From Capsicum annuum (Eukaryota; Streptophyta; Magnoliopsida; Solanales; Solanaceae), in assembly GCF_002878395.1 (NCBI RefSeq), contig NC_061121.1, positions 17,406,378-17,470,377 of the forward strand: a DNA stretch of 64,000 nt, read 5' to 3'. Position 1 is the stretch's first letter; the number at the start of each line of letters is the position of its first letter. The translations under genes were made by a program, and so were the position numbers. Below are positions 1 through 10,860 of this stretch, piece by piece. The notes below the pieces were generated by a model. That model was not told the DNA's origin. It was given only the letters and a program-made list of their open reading frames with translations, and searched no databases.

Positions 1-1
1 A

Positions 2-235
2 GTCGAGATTAAATTGGATTACAGAAAGGATCCGAAAGTGACGATGGGCCAAGAATTTATAGTGAAAGCAGAGGAGATTGAGAAAGCAATAAGGGAACTT
101 ATGGACCCGGAAAATAAAATCCGAATTAAAGTAAAAGAGATGAAGGAGAAGAGTAGAGCAGCAACCATGGAAGGTGGCTCTTCTTACACGTCTATTGGAG
201 GTTTCATCCAGAGTATCATGGAGAATACTCGATGA
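2..235 (+). CDS. UDP-glycosyltransferase, C-terminal fragment (UGT71-like)
   Basis: The reading frame is already open at the window edge ([10 protein letters not shown]...) and ends at TGA 233-235, so only about the last 77 residues of a family 1 glycosyltransferase are present. The EIKxDYRKD stretch, then an amphipathic helix ([11 protein letters not shown]), a lysine-rich VKEMKEKSR segment and the [12 protein letters not shown] end match the C-terminus of plant UGTs that glucosylate small phenolics, terpenoids or hormones from UDP-glucose. The UDP-sugar-binding PSPG box lies upstream, outside the window. The spacing and wording resemble UGT71 members, but the acceptor substrate cannot be read from this tail. 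No frame damage is visible, so it may be a live gene cut only by the window edge. Confidence 0.8.
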   Translation, partial: VEIKLDYRKDPKVTMGQEFIVKAEEIEKAIRELMDPENKIRIKVKEMKEKSRAATMEGGSSYTSIGGFIQSIMENTR

Positions 236-666
236 TTAGCCGTTTTTTCTGGCTAATAGCACTGGATATATGACAGTATAATAATACAATTTATGTGCAT
301 TTTGTAGTTTGATCGATATAGTTGGTTATGCACCCTCGTTCTAAGTTATTAGTAAAGGTTTTGCCTATGCTGAGCACAACCCAAAATTGTGTTGGTTGTT
401 GTAATATCTTTTCTTAATCTCAATTTGTTTCATGTGACATCAAACTACAGGCTCCTATTAACTCTGCAATAAACTATAACATACAATCATGTAACTTTTT
501 GTCGGAATTTTCTTTCCCATAGTCAACATGTTGTCGTTGTTGTATCGAATGAAATTGTAAAAAAGGTTCCTACTTGGTGTTGATTACAGTCATACAACTT
601 GAGATGCTCTTTTGCTCAAGTTAGGAAAAATACAATCATTGAGGAAGAGAGTATACAGGAAAGTAC
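236..666. other. 3' flank between convergent genes
   Basis: AT-rich spacer after the glycosyltransferase stop codon and downstream of the minus-strand OB-fold exon. It should hold the glycosyltransferase 3' UTR and either an intron or remaining exons of the SOSS-B-like gene. I could not identify a further exon with confidence. Confidence 0.4.
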
Positions 667-1101
667 CTTTCCGAGATAAGATTGCCCAATACTCGATGCA
701 TTGGTGGGAAGAAAAAATTTCTCCGTTTTGGGATCAGAGGTCCAAGGTAACTCGCTCATGTTTGGTTTCTCCACATAGGCCATGGTAAACTCTCCCATCT
801 TTTCCGCCTTGCCTCGCCAACCTGCCCTTAACACATGCTTCTTGTTGAGGTACGAAAAGATCCCATTTTCCAACCGGATAATATCCCCAGGCTCAAAAGC
901 ATCGCATTCATCACCCCACATTTGAAATTGAACTGCAGCTGTCTCATCTGCTACTAATGCCAGACAGGTCTTTTGTTGCTCTTCTACACCTGTCCTACCT
1001 TTGTTTTTTTGAGACAAAGCTATCCTCCCTTTCTCCAAAACAATAAATTTTGTGTTTATATTGTTCTCAGCTGCTGGTACGATGTCTTTTAGAGACTGCA
1101 T
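667..1101 (-). CDS. SOSS complex subunit B / hSSB-like OB-fold protein, main exon
   Basis: From ATG at 1101-1099 the frame reads MQSLKDIVPA..., then KFIVLEKGR, LALVADETAAVQFQMWGDE, FEPGDIIRLENG, and GEFTMAYVEKPNMSELPW. This is the order of the single OB fold of human SSB1/NABP2 and plant SOSS-B homologues: FIVLE strand, ADxTG-like turn, W-D strand, PGDIIRL and GEFCMVYSE-like end. The family binds single-stranded DNA in double-strand-break signalling and repair. Translation upstream of the chosen Met looks like intron. The frame runs to a GT donor (exon end 667, intron from 666), so one or more short C-terminal exons are missing or unrecognised. The loop after LEKGR (SQKNKGRTGVEEQQKT) is longer than in the animal proteins. 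The fold assignment is firm; the full gene model is not. Confidence 0.75.
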
Positions 1102-2194
1102 CCTCTTGCAATATGATAAAATGTCTGCAACCAAAGGCAAAAAAGATAACAAAATACTAGAAAAAATTTAGCTTTTAAAATTAGAAAAAAAACATTAAAC
1201 TTTTTCCGCACTATTTTCTCAATCAAGAAAAGAGGTACCCATATATTTTTCAATTTAATGAATTTTTTTTCACAATTTCTTGGTCATATTTACTATATTC
1301 TCCTGATTATGTAATATGTGATCTCTTGAACAGATTACTTAAATGACAAGAACTTTTAATACGGCTTTCTATCAAACATGTGGAGTGCATAGGTTGTGAC
1401 AGAATTTCACATTACCTCGAACCACAAGAACACCAAATTTATGACTCAGAATTATTTAATTCAAAACGCAAGTAGATACTGAAAGCCTCTAGGAACTTCG
1501 CCTTCAAAAACCTAGTTGACGTAGAAAGTTCAGTTTGGAATTTCGTGGCTGTTGATGGAACTATGATGTGAATTCATGTGTATGTTATCTCATTTGTTTG
1601 TTAATGAAAAGGACTAAAGATTATATGATAATAATAAGATTAATAAAACTTTGTTGTATATTATCCTGATCTCAGAAACAAATGACTGGTTATCATTGCA
1701 CGTTCTTTTTTAGCAGTTGTGACTTATAATTGTTTAAAGTATTTGTTTGACTCTTGCTGGTTGATGTAACTGGTAAGTCACCAGATTGACACTTAGGTTG
1801 TTGTTGGACTATAATGTTACGAAATAATTCGGAGAAAGTTGGAAACTGTAGAACGAAATTGCAAAGAATTATTCATCATGTGGCTGATATATTATCTATT
1901 CAATTATCTACCGGGATCTCATCTGTGGGCGGCTTTTAAAAGGCTATCATTTGTATGACGAGATGCTAACCTAGGTCTGTACATTCCAACAGGCCTCCTT
2001 AGGATTTCGACAACATAATCAAAGGATGACATATTTCAGGATTTGGAGACAGGACCACAAAAGTCTGTTGCACCATTTTTGCAAGAGGCTATGTCCACAG
2101 GAACCTGTAATGACCTCCAATTACGTAATAGTAACTTTACATGTTATTTCAAAGCTCTCTTTCGAAAAAAGTTGAAACAAGAGTAGAGTAAACC
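1102..2194. other. Intergenic region upstream of the OB-fold gene
   Basis: AT-rich sequence with no open frame of note. It should contain the promoter and 5' UTR, or a 5' intron, of the minus-strand OB-fold gene. No recognisable RNA gene or transposon end was seen. Confidence 0.3.
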
Positions 2195-2450
2195 TTGAAT
2201 GACACTGGCCCGTCATCTTAGTGGACCAAGCAAAAAAGGTGGTGGTGTGGTCTAGTTAGGCAGACCATCAGTTGAATGACACTGGCCCGTCATCTTAGTG
2301 GACCAAGCAAAAAAGGTGGTGGTCTAGTTAGGCAGCCCATCAGGCATTCCTTCCTTGGACTTGTGTGACACCGGCCAGTGATCATCTTAGCAAACCAAGG
2401 AAAAAAAGTGGTGGTCTAGTTAGGCAGCCCATCAGGCATTCCTTGGACTT
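2195..2450. repeat. Tandem repeat, about 77-bp unit, 2-3 copies
   Basis: The unit beginning TTGAATGACACTGGCCCGTC at 2195 recurs nearly unchanged at 2272 (period 77). It recurs more diverged from about 2364 (TGTGACACCGGCCAGTGATC). Each unit ends in a GGTCTAGTTAGGCAG..CCATCAG block. The third unit runs straight into the dispersed repeat at 2390-2700, so the tandem probably arose by slippage or recombination inside that repeat. Confidence 0.75.
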
Positions 2451-2700
2451 GTGCAACACCGGCATGTAATCCTTCCACTGCCCAAAGCGGGAGCTGTTCG
2501 TTGCTCTGTGCAACCAGCCTCACGCAATCCACCCCACTTTAGGAGCCAAGTAGCCCAAGCCTTCGCCTGGACCACGTGACCCAACTCTGGGCTTGGAGAG
2601 GGCAGGCCAGAGAATCGCAACACAAGCCCTACCCTTTGGACACGCCTACACATTCTACCACATTAATGCCCCCACTTGGGTTACAAGCCCATGTTACTGA
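2390..2700 (-). repeat. Unclassified dispersed repeat, fullest copy
   Basis: Read on the minus strand it starts ACATGGGCTTGTAACCCAAG, passes GGGTCACGTGGTCC and GGCTCCTAAAGTGGGGTGGA, and ends near GGAAGGATTACATGCCGGTG. Partial copies occur in the opposite orientation at 8520-8690 (first half), 9395-9475 (second half) and 46883-46974 (middle to second half). No coding capacity, no clear terminal inverted repeat and no A/B box were seen. A non-autonomous transposon or a piece of an LTR would both fit. Confidence 0.6.
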
Positions 2701-3857
2701 GCTCAGCAATATGAGTTGTGTTCTCTAGTGCTAATAAAGAGGCAAATAACTATGTGTATCAGCAATGTGGGAGAACACTTGGGGAAAAAAAGGATAAATT
2801 ATGTCTAGGAAACGATAAATTGTCATCTTTTCCTTTTCTTTTTATAAAACTTTGTTGCTTCACAGTCTGCCATTGGATTTATGATAAAGTTTTTATTATG
2901 TTTGTAACAAATGTAAAGATCTGACTTCATAAACATTGTGCTGTGATATTCTAAGCTTGTAAAAAAAGGTCATCCGAGTGCTAACGCTTACTCTGTGTGA
3001 TCTGAGGAAGAACCGAACCACAAGGATCTTGTAAGCGGCCTTCCGATATTCTTAGCTTCTGTATTGTTTTAAACACTGAAGGTCATTTGGATCCAAAAGA
3101 CATCAGTTGAAAATTCAAAAAGATTGGTTAAACTAATAGGAAAAAAGAGGGTTGTTGTTAAAATGGAATATTGGTCTCTTTTTCTTAAAAGCGAAAGGGT
3201 CATATTTGCCCTTTTGCTATTGAAAAAGTTCAATATTCTCCTTCACTATATTATCAGTCCATATATGCTATTAATGTTATACTAGGGGTTCATATATGCC
3301 ATTAGTATTATAAAAGAAAAAGGTAAAATTTACCCCTTTATTTTGAAAAGTTGGCTAGATTTACCTTTCGTCATACTCTTGGGCTAAATTTGTCCCGGTT
3401 GATAAGAAAGTTTTCATCCTTATCATTCAGTTAACAGAAAAACTCCAATCAAATGCACCTCAACTATTTAAACCCTTTTTTGATCCGATAAGTGTGAATG
3501 TAATACAAACGACTACACATCAAATTCCACCTTATTTTCTAATGCAAAATATAAAGGGCGGTCCGGTGCACTAAAGTTCTTGCTATGTGCAGGGTCTGGA
3601 GAAGGGCCCCACCACAAGGATGTAGTCTTACCTTGCATTTTTGTCGGAGATCGTTTTCAAGTCTTGAACATGTTACCTCCTAGTCACATGACAACAACTT
3701 TACCAGTTACTCCAATGCTTCCCTTCGATGACAAAATATTCCCAAAAGAAAAGAATAGAAATAAAAAAAGAAAGAAAAGGTCCCTTTCTTAACTGTATAA
3801 CAACCTCATCTGAAAATCTAGTTAACTCAAACTAACCAAGAGACACAAGCTAGAAAA
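2701..3857. promoter_or_regulatory. Upstream region of RBCMT
   Basis: Intergenic DNA ahead of the RBCMT start. The stretch 3170-3420 has repeated wording around ATATGCCATTA and ATTTGCCC that resembles a degraded non-autonomous element. A TATAAC at 3796-3801 lies 57 nt upstream of the ATG at 3858 and is a possible but weak TATA element; no other promoter motif is convincing. Confidence 0.3.
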
Positions 3858-6800
3858 ATGGCTTCTGTTTTCTCTATACACACTTCAACTTTCCTATCTC
3901 CACTCAAAACAACAAAGTTCAGACCAAACTTTCAATCTTTACACACTTCCCAAAAACCATTCTTGCTAAATTCGCTTGAGTTCAAACAACTTGACCCAAA
4001 AATCCCACAACAAGTTCAAACATTCTGGAACTGGCTATGTGATGAAGGGGTTGTATCAGCAAAGACACCTGTAAAGCCAGGAATAGTAGCAGAAGGTTTG
4101 GGATTAGTTGCTAAGAGAGATATAGCTAAAGGTGAGACAGTTCTTGAAGTGCCTAGAAGGTTCTGGATTAATCCAGATGCAGTTGCAGAAAGTGATATTG
4201 GGAATGTGTGTAGTGGATTGAAGCCTTGGATTTCTGTTGCTCTTTTTTTGTTGAGAGAGAGATGGAGAGATGATTCTAAGTGGAAGTATTACATGGATGT
4301 TCTTCCTGAGTCTACTGATTCCACTATATATTGGTGGGTCTGCCTTTAATTTGTTTGCTTTCTATGAATATTTATTTTCCTTGAGCTGACTGAATATCGG
4401 ATATACCTTCCAAGGCAGATGTAATGTCTGCATAAATATTTTTATGATATGTTGTTGTTATGAATAATCTTTTTCTTGAGCTGAGAGTATATCGGAAATG
4501 GAAAGCGTCTCTCCACCTCCCAAGGTAGAGTAAGGTCTGTGTACACGCTATTCTTCCTAGACTCCATTTGTGGGATTACGCTGGGGATGTTATTGTTGTT
4601 GTTATGAATAATTTTATTTTTTGGAAGTTGTGTTGTTTGATGAGGATTCTTGGTATGTATTTCCAGTGCAGGTCTGAAGAGGAGCTTTATGAGATTCAAG
4701 GTAATCTGCTTTCCTTGTCAAAACTTAAATAGGAAAACTGCTGATTTTTGTGTTTATCAGCAGAGTTAAGTTAAACATGTGATAGTAGGCTATTAGCCAT
4801 GTTTTAACATAAATATTTCACCATTAGCCCAAAGATACTCTTAACATGGTGTGATGTAGTCCGTTTCGGGCAAAATCTGCACGTTTTTCCTCAAAATGAC
4901 TCACATCATTTAGAGATCCTACACTTTATATGTAGCTTTCTAGTTTTTTCAACTACCAACACGGGACTTTGTTCACACACCCAACATCTTCCCCATGAAC
5001 TAGTTCCATGTAGCTTGTCGCCATGATCCACGGTCAATTTCCGAAATTCACTGTGTGCCACCCACAAAGCCCCCAGCTAGCGTTCTTTTTGTATGTGTGC
5101 GTCTCTAAGATTGTAAGGCGAAGTAAATCGAGCCCCACGCCATTGTGTAAACATTTTGCATCATGCCATATGTAGAACTTAAACTCTTGTTTTATTACTT
5201 AAGCGCTTGCCCCATGACAAAGTACTCAAAGTGCAGTGTTCCCCTTATATATCTACAAGAGTACGTTTTCATGCCTTAAACCCATGACCTTCAAGTTACC
5301 GAACATCATGGCTCGTCGTGGTTGTTTACATTGTTTTTTCCTTAAAATTTTAGACTATTGAGAGTTATCATATGGTTACAGAATCACTTGAAGTTTGCTT
5401 CCAGCTTTGGATGCAATCTTGTCTGTTGTAGGCTAATTGATGGTTTTCATGTAACCTATGAGATTGTGATCCCTTATGACTTTGTTATAGATACCGGTAA
5501 CACCTTTATATAGTGCTGTTACATGATGGTCTTGATTATACTCCATAAACAAATATGTAGGATGTGATGGCCTTGTCTCTAACGATGATGAAATTGCTCG
5601 TAGCTAGATAAGAAATGGTGATGTTCCTTTGTTTTCCTGTCGTGCTACTGTTTGCAGGGACTCAACTTTTAAGCACAACGATGGGTGTGAAAGATTACGT
5701 GCAAAATGAATTTCAAAAAGTGCAAGAAGAAGTCATACTTCGTAACAAGCAGCTTTTCCGTTTCCCTATAACCTTGGATGATTTCTTCTGGGCATTTGGA
5801 ATGCTCAGATCAAGGGCATTTTCCCGTCTTCGGAATCAAAATCTTATTCTGGTACCCTTTGCAGACCTGGTAAGATTTTAGGTAAATGAAAATTATTTCG
5901 ATAAGCAATTGGAGTTTTTAATGATGAATGACTAATTATAAGAAGCCAACAATGCTGAGGCTTTCTGCACCTGCGATAAATGCTGTTACTTGAAGTTTCT
6001 TAGTAAAACAATATCTCCAAGCTAAAAATAATGGGAAATGAGATAAAAGTTGAATACCAGACAAGAAGTTAAAAAGATACCGTTATGCTTCTAAAGCTCC
6101 ACAATCTTTCATGGTTTGAGTAAGAACAGGAGAGAGTGTTGTATGCAGAATCAACGCATCTTAGTCCCAAGGTTTATTCAAAGTATGTTGATTAAGATAA
6201 AATTACACCTATATAGACATGAAAGCTTTAGTTTCGCTAGAAACAACTCAACGAGTATTATTTGAATCCGAGGACTGTTGTCAGAATTTCTAAGTTTGTT
6301 GAAGACTTTTTCCAATATAGCATTTCGTCATATTTTTGGCTACGATGGACTGGTAAGTTACTTTATACGATTGGTTTACTTATCAGACAAACCACAGTGC
6401 CAGAGTGACCACAGAAGATCATGCGCATGAAGTTAGGGGACCAGCAGGTCTGTTCTCGTGGGATTTGTTATTTTCTTTACGAAGTCCATTGAAACTGAAG
6501 GCTGGAGACCAGGTAAAGCTTACTGAGTTCTTCAACATTCAGAAACTATCTTCACTAGAGAACAAGTTATTCTGCTATTGTTCATCGGAAAGCTAACATT
6601 GTGAAAACGATTATTCATTACTTCCAATCTCATACAGCATGCCTTATGTAGCATTTTTATTGGATTATCTGTTAAAGAAAGATGAGTCTTCCAGGATGAA
6701 AATAATAACATCAACCAATAAAAACGCATAGTACAATAAATGGAATAGAAGACACATACTTCGTCTAATTGCTTCTGCTTAGTATAGAGTCTAAAGCAGG

Positions 6801-7728
6801 CCGTAATTACTAGTTTGCTTCACATGTTTGATTGAAGATTTAAAGTACGTATGATAGAAGCAAACCTTTAATGTACTCATACCAAAATGGTACATAACAA
6901 ATGTGGTGATTTTGACAGTTTTTCATCCAATATGACTTGAACAAAAGCAACGCTGATATGGCTCTTGACTATGGCTTCATCGAGCCAAGTTCAGGTCGTG
7001 ACGCATTTACATTAACATTGGAAATATCAGAATCCGACGATTTTTATGGGGACAAGCTGGATATAGCTGAGTCAAATGGCCTAGGAGAAACTGCTTATTT
7101 CGACATAAAACTTGGACAATCTCTCCCTCCTGCTCTGATTCCATATCTAAGGCTGGTTGCCCTTGGTGGAACCGATGCTTTCCTACTAGAATCAATTTTC
7201 AGAAATTCTGTTTGGGGTCACCTCGAGTTGCCTGTCAGCAGAGAAAATGAGGAGCTCATATGTAAAGTTGTACGAGATGCATGCAAATCTGCACTTTCTG
7301 GCTATCACACCACTATTGAAGAGGTAAATTTACATCACCAACTAATTGTTACTATGACACTGACACTGCGTCTTGTCTTGCTATATTTTGGTTGTCCATG
7401 CTTCATTTCACCTTACCTCAAAGCGTAGTGAATCGTGCGAATAAAACCACGTTATGTCCATTATGTAGTACATGTATTTTCTTTTTGGCATTGAACATAA
7501 CGTTTATTGTAGGATGAGAAACTGCTGAGCGAAGGGAACCTCAGTTCAAGATTTCAGATAGCAGTAGGGATAAGAGCAGGGGAGAAGAAGGTTTTACAAC
7601 AAATCGACGATATCTTTAGAGAAAGAGAATTGGAACTAGATGAATTAGAATACTATCAAGAAAGGAGGCTTAAAGATCTTGGTCTTGTTGGAGACCAAGG
7701 AGATATCATATTTTGGGAGCCAAAATAA
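3858..7728 (+). CDS. RBCMT: Rubisco large subunit / aldolase lysine N-methyltransferase, chloroplastic (six exons)
   Basis: SET-domain enzyme of the RBCMT/LSMT family, which uses S-adenosylmethionine to methylate Rubisco large-subunit Lys-14 in some plants and chloroplast fructose-bisphosphate aldolases in others. Exons: 3858-4333, 4672-4700, 5658-5869, 6387-6512, 6919-7323, 7513-7728. All five introns have GT-AG ends and the phases match, giving 1464 nt or 487 aa, the normal family length. The Ser/Thr-rich N-terminus (MASVFSIHTSTFLSP) reads as a transit peptide. SET signatures follow: GLGLVAKRDIAKGE, VPRRFW, FSRLRNQNLILVPFADL, the split TNHSAR (junction 5869/6387), and FIQYDLNKSNADMALDYGF. 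The Rubisco-binding C-terminal half begins near ARDAFTL-like GRDAFTLTLEI and ends DLGLVGDQGDIIFWEPK. No stop or frameshift is seen, so this is the one clearly intact gene here. The substrate cannot be settled from sequence. Confidence 0.95.
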
Positions 7729-8059
7729 ACAATTTTCTGCTGACCTTATGATCAGTCAAGTTGAGCTATTATGAATTTTCAGTCACTTCAATACTTGCTC
7801 GCGCTTGAAAACAGAAGAGGATTCAGTAGAACTGATGAATATATGGTCATCAAACCCAACTTAGCTATCTGATTTCTCAAAGTATGTAAACTCATCCCGT
7901 GTAGGTGTTCTTTAATGATGCAAATCTAATAGCTCTATCTGTCTCAGGAATGCCTTTATTAATGTTACGGAATCATTTTCAGCACAGTAGGTAATATGTA
8001 CCAACAATGACCTTAACAACTTTAGCCATGTTCCCATAAACATGAAGAATCCACCACTA

Positions 8060-8228
8060 AAGGATGTGGTGCAATGGATGGGGTTGCTTCTCTCCTAACC
8101 AGAGGTTTTGATTCTAGTCCTGTTTAGATGGGGTGCGGGTCCCTGAATGGTCCTTACACGGCAAGAATCCAGATTAATCGGACTCCAATACGAGTATTGG
8201 ATACCACATGGGAAACCCAAAAAAAATA
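8060..8228 (+). mobile_element. tRNA-derived SINE
   Basis: TGGTGCAATGG near 8070 fits a pol III A box, and GGTTTTGATTCTAG near 8105 fits a mutated B box at the normal distance. A body containing ATCGGACTCCAATACGAG follows, and the element ends in an A-run (about 8219-8227). This layout is typical of Solanaceae SINEs. The exact family name was not determined, and no clean target duplication was found. Confidence 0.6.
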
Positions 8229-8519
8229 GTAGGAACAAAATACACTACTAGCAGTTTGACACTATGAAATCGGGGCTGCCGTCTGAGCTGAATGATTCTG
8301 GAAATGCCGCTATTCGCACGTGTTCTAGCAGCATTTCCATTTTCACCTGATATTTAAACACATAATAGTAGCAGATTTTGAGGCAACTAATAAGAAAAAT
8401 GGAAGAAGAAAGAATAACAAATGTTCTTCTCTTCCCAAGTCCTCCCACATTGATAACAGAAAAAGCTATTTGCCTCTTTATCAGCACTAGAGAACACAAT
8501 TCATCTTGATGAACCTAGT

Positions 8520-8690
8520 AACATGGGCTTGTAACCCAAGTGGTGGCATTAATGTGGTGGAATTTTGGGCCTGCCCAGAAGGGTAGGGCTTGTGTGGCTA
8601 GTCTCTTGCCTGCCCTGTCCAAGCATGGTGTTGGGTCACGTGGTCTGAACGAAGGTTCGGGCTAGTTGACTCCTAAGCCGGGTCCATTGT
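8520..8690 (+). repeat. Dispersed repeat, first-half copy
   Basis: ACATGGGCTTGTAACCCAAG... to GACTCCTAAGCCGGGTCC matches the first half of the 2390-2700 repeat in the opposite orientation, with scattered substitutions and short indels. Together the two form a long imperfect inverted pair around the RBCMT gene. Confidence 0.65.
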
Positions 8691-9394
8691 CACTACCATA
8701 ACCATAATATCCAGGCCTATCCATTGGTCACTACCATAATATCCAGGCCACAGTTTTACCCCACATATTTCAAGATTTGTTTCCACAAATTGAATCGAAT
8801 ATACACAGAGTATTTTGTTGATTTTTGTCACTTCTATACATCTTTGCGCTCTCAAACAGAAGAAGATGCACTATTACCGATGAATATGTGTTCATCAAAC
8901 TCAAGTCAGCTATATGATTTCTCAGCATACCATTAAGATTTGCTTCAAGCACCCTTTTGTGCATGAAATTTAGATAAGTGATCCAACTGTTACCCCTATT
9001 TGCTCCACATTTTTGAGCATTTGATCGTAAAAAAGAGTTATCTTCCTGAAAATAACCGTTGTATCAAAGTACAATCTGCGCGATCCTATCCTTCCCTCAT
9101 GTGGCTACTGGAACAGTTGTAAACTCATCCCATGTAACTGTCCCATAATGATACAAAACTAATAGCTCTATAAGTCTTTTTTGATACAATCTAATGGTTT
9201 TCTTAAACCCAAGATACCTGGAGCAGTTGTAATCTTATCCCTTTATGAGGCAAATCTAATAGCTCTATCAGTCTCAGGATTGCCTTTATTAATGGTTGTT
9301 AATGTTACGGGAATCATTTTCAGCACAGTAGGTAATATGTACCTACGATGACCTTCAACAACTTTAGCCATGTTCCCATAAGCATGAAGAATGC

Positions 9395-9475
9395 GTGAGG
9401 CTGGTTTGGTTTCACAGAGCAATAGCTCCCGCTCTGTGCAGTGGAAGGATAACGGGTTGGTGTCTCTCAGGCCCA
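9395..9475 (+). repeat. Dispersed repeat, second-half copy
   Basis: GTGAGGCTGGTTTGGTTTC...AGCTCCCGCTCTGTGCAGTGGAAGGAT matches the second half of the 2390-2700 repeat (inverted) and the copy at 46883-46974. Confidence 0.6.
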
Positions 9476-9721
9476 ATGAATAGGTGAATTAAAAAATAGA
9501 GGCTTTCAAAATATAGCCTCAAATAAAAAGTTTTTTTAAAATAATCTTTATCTATTAATTAATTTTTTTGAACAAAATTTTTCCCGACAAATAGAGTAAA
9601 TTATATAAATAATCCTCATATTAGATAACAACTCTATATTTATATCTTTCAACTTTTATTTTTTTTCTATTTTTAATTTTACTTTATTTTTCTTTTTTTT
9701 TCTTTTTATTTTTAATATTTC

Positions 9722-10463
9722 AACCCTTACTTTTTCCTTTTTTCCTCTCAACTTCTTTTTTTTTCTTTTTTCTTTTTATATTATTTTTCTTTCCACATTT
9801 TTTTTGTTCTTTTTAGTTTTATCAACCCTTATTTTTTTTTCCTTTTACACCTTTCAACGTCTACTCTTATAAAAAGAAAAACTTTTTTTTTATTTTTCTT
9901 TGATTTGTTTCTTTTTAAATTTTTCTCAACCTTTATTTTTATTTAATTTTTTTTATCAACCTTTAGTTTTTTTCTATTTTCTCTCAACTTCTACATTTTC
10001 TTTGATATTTGTTTTTAATATTTTTCTTCATTTTCTTTTTTTNNNNNNNNNNNNNNNNNNNNNNNNNNNNNNNNNNNNNNNNNNNNNNNNNNNNNNNNNN
10101 NNNNNNNNNNNNNNNNNNNNNNNNNNNNNNNNNNNNNNNNNNAACCCTTACTTTTTCCTTTTTTCCTCTCAACTTCTTTTTTTTTCTTTTTTCTTTTTAT
10201 ATTATTTTTCTTTCCACATTTTTTTTGTTCTTTTTAGTTTTATCAACCCTTATTTTTTTTTCCTTTTACACCTTTCAACGTCTACTCTTATAAAAAGAAA
10301 AACTTTTTTTTTATTTTTCTTTGATTTGTTTCTTTTTAAATTTTTCTCAACCTTTATTTTTATTTAATTTTTTTTATCAACCTTTAGTTTTTTTCTATTT
10401 TCTCTCAACTTCTACATTTTCTTTGATATTTGTTTTTAATATTTTTCTTCATTTTCTTTTTTT
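9722..10463. repeat. Identical 321-bp copies on both sides of a 100-N gap
   Basis: Bases 9722-10042 and 10143-10463 read the same throughout (offset 421), with the 100-N gap exactly between them. Identity in such low-complexity DNA, with the gap at the copy boundary, points to a false duplication in the assembly, where two contigs ending in the same sequence were not merged. A recent real duplication is the weaker alternative. Confidence 0.85.
10043..10142. other. Assembly gap, 100 N
   Basis: Exactly 100 N, the usual placeholder for a scaffold join of unknown size. Confidence 1.
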
Positions 10464-10530
10464 TTTTTCCGCAATTTTTATTATTTTTGTTCTTTTCTTC
10501 GATTTCTTCCATTCAAGTTACATCTCATTA

Positions 10531-10860
10531 GCAAAAGTTGACACTATCACATTATAAAGGCAAGACTTACGACTTTTGAACAATAAGCTACGTTTTATGG
10601 GCAAGAATTGAAACTACTACATTTATAGAGGCAAGACTTATGACTTTCAAACAACAAGTTATGTTTCATGGGCAAGAGTCGACACTACCACATTGTATTT
10701 TGATTTATGAGATATTTTATAACTCTTACCTTAGAGGAAAGACTTAGCTCAGGGACTTTCAAACAACAAATTATACCCCACGGGCAAGATTTGACTCTAC
10801 TGCGTTATGTTTTTATTTATGAGATGTTCTACAACTATTGCCTTAGAGGCAAGACTTAAC
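10531..10860. repeat. Degenerate tandem repeat
   Basis: The phrase GCAAGAxTTGACACTACCACATT recurs at about 10531, 10601, 10672 and 10783. It alternates with GGCAAGACTTACGACTTT and CAAACAACAAGTTATG. Spacing is about 70 bp for the first three and about 111 bp for the last, which has an extra insert. No coding capacity seen. Confidence 0.6.

Larger units (their letters stand above)
7800..9395. repeat. Duplicated 3' flank of RBCMT (imperfect direct copies)
   Basis: A block starting near GCGCTTGAAAACAGAAGAGG (about 7800) and ending CCATGTTCCCATAAACATGAAGAAT (about 8052) has a diverged partner. Its first part is at 8845-8940 (GCGCTCTCAAACAGAAGAAG) and its second part at 9225-9392. The core AACTCATCCC...TAATAGCTCTAT occurs three times, near 7885, 9122 and 9230. 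The SINE at 8060 and the dispersed repeat at 8520 lie between the copies. At the end of both copies, right after GAAGAAT, the sequence changes to repeat DNA. Confidence 0.7.
9500..10530. repeat. T-rich low-complexity block around an assembly gap
   Basis: Long T runs with scattered C/A (TTTTTCTTT, CAACCTTTA). The long phenylalanine-rich open frames that cross it are compositional artefacts. Part of the block is present twice, on both sides of the gap. Confidence 0.8.

Noticed and set aside
9900..10557. Long Phe/Leu-rich open frames across the gap
   Set aside because: T-rich low-complexity DNA and N bases; the frames are artefacts.
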